Source: Ariolimax columbianus | Lineage: Eukaryota; Mollusca; Gastropoda; Stylommatophora; Arionidae | Direction of reading: 5' to 3' | Length of the DNA stretch: 64,000 nt | Assembly: GCA_036924085.1 (NCBI GenBank) | Contig: JAVGWX010000002.1 | Span: 86,475,204-86,539,203 of the forward strand | Shown: positions 57,648 through 64,000 of the stretch, one piece after another | Position numbering within the stretch: the stretch's first letter is position 1 | Layout of the letters: each line of letters opens with the position of its first letter | Program-made: the position numbers and the translations under genes | Notes under the pieces: generated by a model | Told to the model about the DNA's origin: nothing | Seen by the model: the letters and a program-made list of their open reading frames with translations, nothing else | Database searches by the model: none

Positions 57648-58294
57648 CTGGGGTAGTTGTCTCGCCGCCGCGATTCAATTTCAACCAGTGTTCGTAGAGC
57701 GATCTCAGTCCCGCCAGGCGGAGCGATAGCGCGGGCTTGCGGAAAATACTTGCTCGCCTTTCCCCGTAGAGGTATTAGGATGCGGTTTTTTTTTGGCGTC
57801 TCCTCTGCCGAGGTGCGCTGCTCTGGTCCGTATCGAGAAACGTTGTCAGTCGGTGGTGATTTATCTAAGGCTTATAGCACAGCTCGACAGTTCGTCTCAT
57901 TGGTGGTCAGACTCTCGCAATAAGCTTGTGACCGGCAAATGGAAAGCAGGAATCGTGCCTGAAGGCCATGTGTTCTCCCGGGGACCAGCCTTCGGGAGAA
58001 GGGCAGGCCGGCAGGCCAAATTGTCTCTAGTCCCAGTAAAATTCATCGCCGGGGTCGTTGGGATCCGTTCTCCACAGAGCGCTGCCATCCCTCCTCGAGC
58101 GAGTCCGGTCGGTTGGTCGTCTCGTGTGTGTAAGGGCCCCTGTCAGGCAGTCCTAGGTCAACGGAGTGAGGGACGGGGGGGGGGGGACAACCGTCCGTCC
58201 GTTCGTCAGTCGATCCCTGCGGCCGTCCTAGTGAGGCTTTTTACACATCCGTCCTCCGCCGACCGGTGTGTGTGGTACGTACGTCTCCGACAGA
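57648..58294 (+). other. 5'-ETS-like segment (copy 2)
   Basis: This aligns along its length with 31184-31826 and runs into TATCTGGTTGATCC at 58295. Differences are scattered substitutions and a longer G run near 58178. Open frames here have no counterpart in known proteins that I recognise and are taken as non-coding. Confidence 0.65.
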
Positions 58295-58340
58295 TATCTG
58301 GTTGATCCTGCCAGTAGTCATATGCTTATCTCAAAGATTA

Positions 58341-59111
58341 ACTCATTCACTCCCAAATATTTTCACCTCTGGACACAATTTTATTTTTATGTAAAACTGA
58401 AAAACAGCATCACTTATTTGCGATCTATTTGTCTTCAATAGACGTTCACTAAAATAACACGTATTATATACCAAACTGTTCACAATTGAGGCTAGAATAG
58501 AATGGAATACATATATTTTACAAATGCAGGTGTAAATTTGTGTTTGATGAATTAAAGTTGCATAATCATTTGTTATTTTTTAAAATTATGAACAAAAATG
58601 TTCCCCTCATCAATACATTATTCAGCTCTAAACCAATATACAAATAACGTAATGAATTTCTATTGACGTAAATCCTCAAAGGACCATGTTCTGAAAGTTG
58701 CTCCTAATTTGGTGCAGTTGTTTTCACAGTATTTACATTTTACTGAAGGCACGTGAAGTTGAAAACGTGCTAAAAAATAAAAGCTCCGATCAACATCAGC
58801 GTGAGTGTTTACAATTTACGCGCACACGGTGCTGTATTCAAAATATATATACACGCATTAATATTATACACACTAGAATGATTGTGTCGGATCTTGAACC
58901 TTTATTGAATTTGTGATCTGTTATTACCATTCCTTGAGACAAAAAAGGGCACCGCCCCTTCGTCAGTAGACTTAGTTTTACTTTCATCGCTCGACGTAGA
59001 ACTAAGACTAGATAAATAAATTGAAACAGCGCTATCGTAACGATCGATATCTTCATCATCACTACCATTGGCAATAATATAATCTATCTATTCCTGAGCT
59101 TGTACTATTCC
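58341..59111. other. AT-rich 771-bp insert in the 18S start
   Basis: It is bounded by a 74-bp direct repeat covering the end of the ETS and the first 46 bases of 18S (58267-58340 and 59112-59185). The insert begins ACTCATTCACTCCC after TTA and has no recognised coding. It could be a DNA transposon remnant or the scar of a recombination between two element copies. Confidence 0.6.
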
Positions 59112-59139
59112 TGTGTGCTGTACGTACGTCTCCGACAGA

Positions 59140-60293
59140 TATCTGGTTGATCCTGCCAGTAGTCATATGCTTGTCTCAAAGATTAAGCCATGCATGTCTA
59201 AGTTCACACTGTCTCTCGGTGAAACCGCGAATGGCTCATTAAATCAGTCGAGGTTCCTTAGATGACACGATCCTACTTGGATAACTGTGGCAATTCTAGA
59301 GCTAATACATGCTTACCAAGCTCCGACCCTCGCGGAAAGAGCGCTTTTATTAGTTCAAAACCAATCGTCGTTTCCCCTCGCGGGGTTGCGGCGTCCCCAC
59401 TGGTGACTCTGGATAACTTTGTGCTGATCGCATGGCCTCATGTGCCGGCGACGCATCTTTCAAATGTCTGCCCTATCAAATGTCGATGGTACGTGACATG
59501 CCTACCATGTTTGTAACGGGTAACGGGGAATCAGGGTTCGATTCCGGAGAGGGAGCATGAGAAACGGCTACCACATCCAAGGAAGGCAGCAGGCGCGCAA
59601 CTTACCCACTCCCGGCACGGGGAGGTAGTGACGAAAAATAACAATACGGGACTCTTTCGAGGCCCCGTAATTGGAATGAGTATACTTTAAACCCTTTAAC
59701 GAGGATCTATTGGAGGGCAAGTCTGGTGCCAGCAGCCGCGGTAATTCCAGCTCCAATAGCGTATATTAAAGTTGTTGCAGTTAAAAAGCTCGTAGTTGGA
59801 TCTCAGGCGCAGGCGGGCGGTCCGGCTCGCGCCGGTTCACTGCCCGTTGTCTCCTGCCCTACCGTCTGCCGGCTCTCTCCCGCGGGTGCTCTTCGCTGAG
59901 CGTCCTGGGTGGCCGGCGCGTTTATTTTGAAAAATTAGAGTGTTCAAAGCAGGCCTCGGCTGCCTGAATAATGGTGCATGGAATAATGGAATAGGACCTC
60001 GGTTCTATTTTGTTTGTTTTCGGAACTGGAGGTTATGATTAACAGGGACAATCGGGGGCATTCGTATTGCGGCGTTAGAGGTGAAATTCTTGGATCGCCG
60101 CAAGACGAGCTACTGCGAAAGCATTTGTCAAGAATATTTTCATTAATCAAGAACGAAAGTCAGAGGCGCGAAGACGATCAGATACCGTCGTAGTTCTGAC
60201 CATAAACGATGCCGACTAGCGATCCGCAGGAGTTATTTCGATGACTTCCGGGAAACCAAAGTGTTTGGGTTCCAGGGGAAGTATGGTTGCAAA

Positions 60294-60365
<72 letters not shown>

Positions 60366-60366
60366 G
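59140..60366 (+). rRNA. Partial 18S rRNA pseudogene, nt ~1 to ~1170
   Basis: Colinear with 18S from TATCTGGTTGATCC through GGTTCGATTCCGGAGAGGGA, GTGCCAGCAGCCGCGG (about 59726), GGTGAAATTCTTGGATCG (about 60080) to ATTGACGGAAGGGCACCACC and CTTAATTTGACTCAACACGG. It then leaves canonical 18S. Substitutions in normally invariant sites (such as GACGATCAGATACCGTCGTA with altered flanks at 60150-60175) and the missing 3' third show it is not a functional gene. Confidence 0.92.
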
Positions 60367-61240
60367 CCAACACTGAAATAACTGACATGCCGAGACCACT
60401 TTCCTTGGGTCTATTATGGAACGGGTGTTGGATTTAGACCCTCAAAAATCTGGGGTTATGCCCTCTCTCTGTCGCTCGGTTGGTCTGCATTCAGTGTTTG
60501 ATAAAGGAATTGACGGCCGAGCACTACCAGGAGTGGAGCCTGCGGCTTAATTTGACTCAACACGCAAACACTGTAGAACGACTGACAAATCGAGAGCACT
60601 TTCGTTGGGTCTAATAGTGAACGTGTTCTGGTATTAGACCCACGGAAGACAGGTCAGCTCTCTAACCTTCTAATGAACGAACGCTACGGAAACCGTGTCT
60701 TCACCCCGCAGAAACCGCAGGCTCCAGACACCTGGTCACTGACAAACAAAAGCCCTCGATTAATTCGTCCTAGCCAAATAGTGAACAGGTGCTGGAAATA
60801 GACCATCGAAAGACAGGTCAGTTTTACCCTACAAATGACAATGCGTTGCTACGGAAATCCTGCTTAACTCGAGAGGAGCCGCACACATTTGGTTCACGTA
60901 CCAGGCTGATAAGCCAATGGCGCGAGGCTACCATGTGAGAGATTACGGCCGAACGCCTGTAAGCCGGAATTCCGCCCAAATTCTCCGCACCACTGCAATA
61001 GGAGGCTTCGAAATGGTCGGAACCTGGGGATCGCGCCTCAACCCTACCAGGTCGAGCCACAGAAAGAGGTCTCTTCCATCCGCCGATCAAAGCGGGTGAA
61101 TAGCTGCTCGATATTCACCCTATACGGCGATGGGGTGCGAAACCACCAACATAAGTTCTTGGTCGGGATGTCGAAAACAGTAGAGCAGCCACCTCACTGT
61201 GAACTGTCGAGACTCATTCCCTGACCACGAGATATGACCG
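60367..61240 (+). rRNA. Rearranged 18S and 28S 3'-end pieces (copy 2)
   Basis: A second late-18S block (GGAATTGACGGCCGAGCACT and on) lies at about 60507-60605. 28S 3'-end blocks follow: CGGAAGACAGGTCAG (60642), AGACAGGTCAGTTTTACCCT (60810), CTCGAGAGGAGCCGC, AGATTACGGCCGAACGCCTG (60940) and AGTAGAGCAGCCACCTCACT (61180). The same mosaic order occurs in the element at 31184. Confidence 0.8.
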
Positions 61241-61754
61241 CAAACCAGGCGAACAACATCTCCATGACATTACCAGGCTTGTCCCCTGGTTAAATGCACT
61301 CTGCTTCGATATCTACCTCTGTGCGCTTTCTGCCATACCAATGGACGCAGAAGAGATGCAGACTAGCGGACATTGCACACCTGCCCCACTGTATCAACAT
61401 CCCAGTTGGCGAGGAATGCTAGGCGTACCATCCCTGCATAGAAGCCAAGAAAATAAAGGGAGCAAAGAGATACCACACTCACATGCAAATGCTACGTTTC
61501 TGGCAGGACGTGACGATCCTGGGAAACAGACAAACTGGACTGCGTCTTTTCCGGGTAAACCAGTCCTTATCATATATCATCTCATATATCATCACCGCAC
61601 CCTATAGACACGAGTAGTGAAGACTCGATAGTCTGGTAAGACAATTTCCATAAGAGAGACAACTCTGATCACAAACAACTTCTGCCTTGCAGATAGGCTG
61701 AGGACAGCCAAAGGCTAAGGAGGGCATCCCTACAGAAACGCCTGTTGAAATCGG

Positions 61755-62755
61755 ATGCACGGGGCCACAAGCCTAACGAAACAGTGCAACGTAAATCGCA
61801 GTATGATGACAGTACAACCGATCAGAAAAACGTATGGCACTCATCCTGCGGAGTCATGCCAGGCAGCAAGAGTGCCGGGTCTCACGCCTCGAAGGGGCCC
61901 ACCCTTGACTACTCGTGGTCACCCACCCATGGGTCGTGGAGTCAAGGCACATGGCTATGGGGCAATTCCTATTGACCAAAAACTCAAGATTCTCAAAATA
62001 ATACAGTGGAATGCGGAGGGTGTCGTTAACAAAAAGCTTTCCCTAACACATCACCTGCATGAAGGTAAGATTGACGTGGCATGTATCCAGGAAACGCACC
62101 TCAACAATAACCATAAATTCTCAATCAGAGGATACCAGACCTTCCGTCTCGATAGAGAAGGTCACAAAGGAGGGGTCCTGATACTGACCCGAAACTGCAT
62201 ACCGAGTAGCGCGGTACCTGCCAATCACACCGGACAAGCAGAAATTGTAGGAGTTGACATAATGGCTCAAGAGACGAAGCTCCGCATTTTCAATCTGTAC
62301 GGACCACCAAATAAAGACCTATCGCTCTCGAGTATGGAAGTCAAAGACTCCAAATGCATAGTAGTTGGAGACTTCAACAGCCACTCGGAGAAATGGGGAT
62401 ACTCGGACACAGACAGCAGAGGTGACGAAGTGGAAGATTTGGAGATAGACACAAATCTCTCCCTAATCAATAGGCCGGAGGATAGCCCTAGTTTCTATTC
62501 TAGAACATGGCATACCACCTTACTCCAGATTTGGCCTTCTCCACACAGGACATACATCATAAAATAGACCGCCAGGTGCTAAACCAACTGGCAGGTAGCG
62601 ACCACAAGCCGATCAGGCTAGACATTGATATGAAAGTAGGCCCACAGGAAACAAAACCGCTCCCACGTTGGAATTACAAACGAGCCGACTGGGACAGATT
62701 TCTATCCTCACAGACGGGCTGTGTGAAACCATCAACACACGAAACAACAAAATGA
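61755..62755 (+). pseudogene. Family A ORF2 N-terminus: APE-type endonuclease
   Basis: ATG at 61755 opens a frame with a basic leader, then ILKIIQWNAEGVVNKKL (Asn active-site box), IDVACIQETHLNNN (catalytic Glu), GGVLILTRN, IFNLYGPP, VVGDFNSHSEKWGY (Asp/Asn box) and, after a one-base deletion near 62520, TPDLAFSTQDIHHKIDRQVL and AGSDHKPIRLDID (SDH box). This is the apurinic-endonuclease-like domain that nicks target DNA for target-primed reverse transcription. The frame decays after 62755. Confidence 0.87.
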
Positions 62756-63263
62756 AGCCATGGTGGAAAGCCTAAGCAAGGCAATAATGCAAGCCGCCAC
62801 TGAAACTATCCCAAGAGCATTTCCCACAATAGTAAGCCCTATTGGAATGATGAGTTGCAGAAAGCGGAAGATGCAATCACAAATGCTAGGAACATGGCAG
62901 AGCGAGAATAATTTATAGAGGCAAATATCGCCCTCAAAGCCGCCACGGCGAAATACAAATACACCCTAAAACAAACAGCAAGAGAGAGCTGGAAAAACAA
63001 AACTGAAAGTCGCAACCTAGACAAAGAAGGGAACAAGCTATAGAAGCTAGTAAGAGCCATAAACCACAAAACCCCTTCAAACAAACAAATTACCATAAAG
63101 CAGGGCGAAAACTTGCTCACTGGAAGAAAAAAAAGCCGCAAACGCTTTTGTAGAACACTTTGCCAAAGCAAACCACATAGGTGTCCCTGCAGATAGGCAT
63201 ACAGACATTAATGAATAGCAAAAGGGGCACGACAACATCAATACGGCACCAGAAGAGCATTTT

Positions 63264-64000
63264 ATGGCCAAATTAACAATGAGTGAAATGAAAGAGGCCA
63301 TGAGAACATTAACGAAAAGGAAATCTCCCGGAAAAGACGGGATAACAAACGAAATGCTGATGGGGCTGGGACAAACAGCGAAGAGGACACTGCTATCGGT
63401 CCTGAACCAAAGCTGGAAAAGAGGAATTGTACCTCAGGCATGGAAAGACGCAGTACTTGTACCAGTACCAAAGAAAGGAAAGGACAAAACAGATCAAAAT
63501 GGATACAGGCCTATCAGCCTACTGAGCTGTGTCGGCAAACTGATGGAACGTATGATAAACACCAGACTGATGTGGCATGTAGAAGAAAAACGAATACTAA
63601 TTCCACAGCAAGCCCGTATTAGACAGCACAGATCCACTGAGGACCAGGTCGTCCTCATAGCCCAGGAAATAGAAGATGCCTACCAGGCACAGAAACACAC
63701 AGTAGCGGTTTGGGTGGACCTGGAAAAGGCATTTGACAAAGTCTGGAAAGACGGACTTTGAGTCAAGCTAAGGAGAAGTGAAGTTTGTGGGAGAATGTAC
63801 AAGTGGATCAACCACTACCTCAAACAAAGAACAGCAGGGAGTACCCCAAGGGGGAGTACTGTAACCCACACTCTTCCTGGTGTATATAAACGACATTACA
63901 GAGAATATACCAAGAAGAGTCCATAGGTCAATGTTTGCAGACGATCTGGCTATTTGGACCTCTGAAAAGAATCTCACCATAGCAAGAAATCGGATGCAGC
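63264..64000 (+). pseudogene. Family A ORF2 reverse transcriptase, partial
   Basis: It reads MAKLTMSEMKEAMRTLTKRK, SPGKDGITNEML, AWKDAVLVPVPKKGKDKTDQ and VWVDLEKAFDKVWKDGL, then a TGA at 63759. A deletion of about 57 bp relative to 44236-44292 removes the segment before VPQGGVL (about 63836), where a second stop follows. MFADDLAIWT is present at about 63928-63958. The sequence runs off the right edge before RNase H. Confidence 0.86.

Larger units (their letters stand above)
57648..64000 (+). mobile_element. LINE family A, long copy with pre-rRNA-derived leader, runs off the right edge
   Basis: It starts CTGGGGTAGTTGTCTCGCC, the same first base as the element at 31184. The order is 5'-ETS-like (57648-58294), start of 18S, an AT-rich insert flanked by a 74-bp repeat, 18S again to about 60366, an 18S/28S mosaic (to about 61240), a unique segment (61240-61754), then ORF2 endonuclease and RT. 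The leader is therefore joined to family A coding sequence in one colinear element. Several stops and frameshifts make this copy inactive. The 3' end and target-site duplication are outside the window. Confidence 0.83.

Noticed and set aside
57793..58305. 170-codon frame in the ETS-like segment
   Set aside because: The frame differs in length from its counterpart in the other copy (125 codons) and lies directly upstream of the 18S start; GC-rich spacer explains the absence of stops.
59140..60366. A functional 18S rRNA gene
   Set aside because: It lacks the 3' third of 18S, carries changes at normally invariant positions and continues into LINE sequence.

Overview
This window is eukaryotic DNA, most likely from a mollusc and probably a gastropod. 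The signs are a lophotrochozoan-style 18S rRNA start (TATCTGGTTGATCC), very large repeat-filled introns with GT-AG sites, mollusc-like RNase H-bearing non-LTR retrotransposons, mariner elements and tRNA-like SINEs. No prokaryotic operons are present. Nearly every long open frame is a shadow of a tandem repeat or a broken transposon gene.

The host content is one split gene on the minus strand, not visible as any single ORF. Six exons with matching phases and GT-AG boundaries encode a class A (rhodopsin-like) GPCR: TM1 at 55969-55769, TM2/ECL1 at 46661-46547, TM3 at 29637-29540, TM4/ECL2 at 25856-25682, TM5/ICL3 at 22285-22079 and TM6/ECL3 at 4191-4042. They join into about 315 residues without a stop. 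The TM7/C-tail exon should lie beyond the left edge. Almost everything else in the window sits in this gene's introns.

Intron content from left to right: 0-4 kb has a 45-bp minisatellite carrying a 3' fragment of LINE family A, with a 1,463-bp block tandemly duplicated. 4.5-12 kb has a run of unrelated minisatellites. 12.4-17.8 kb has LINE family B, an internally deleted family A copy and RT relics. 18.9-21.7 kb has a minisatellite and a mariner relic whose own C-terminal coding sequence has become a minisatellite. 26.8-28 kb is a 52-bp minisatellite. 31.2-33.9 kb is a complete non-autonomous retroelement with target-site duplications. 34-36 kb has an RT relic and a foldback mariner. 37.3-39 kb is a 30-bp satellite. 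40-46.5 kb is a purine-rich satellite containing family B, which contains family A. 47-53.6 kb has CR1-like and family C LINEs interrupted by a family A tail fragment and a mariner. 54.3-55.7 kb is a TATGTCTCTC satellite abutting the TM1 exon. 56.6-57.2 kb is a GATCAAAGAAAAG repeat lying outside the recovered exon chain. From 57.6 kb to the right edge is a long family A copy.

The most unusual element is family A. Its two leader-bearing copies (31184-33883 and 57648-64000+) begin at the same base with about 645 bp of 5'-ETS-like sequence, then the 5' part of 18S rRNA, then rearranged pieces of 18S and the 3' end of 28S, then a unique segment. One copy continues into endonuclease and reverse transcriptase. 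The other jumps to a family A-like (GAA)n tail and is flanked by a 9-12 bp target-site duplication. This looks like a LINE lineage that uses a pre-rRNA-derived mosaic as its 5' leader, possibly a captured RNA polymerase I transcription unit. The structure is read from the sequence; the promoter role is inference.
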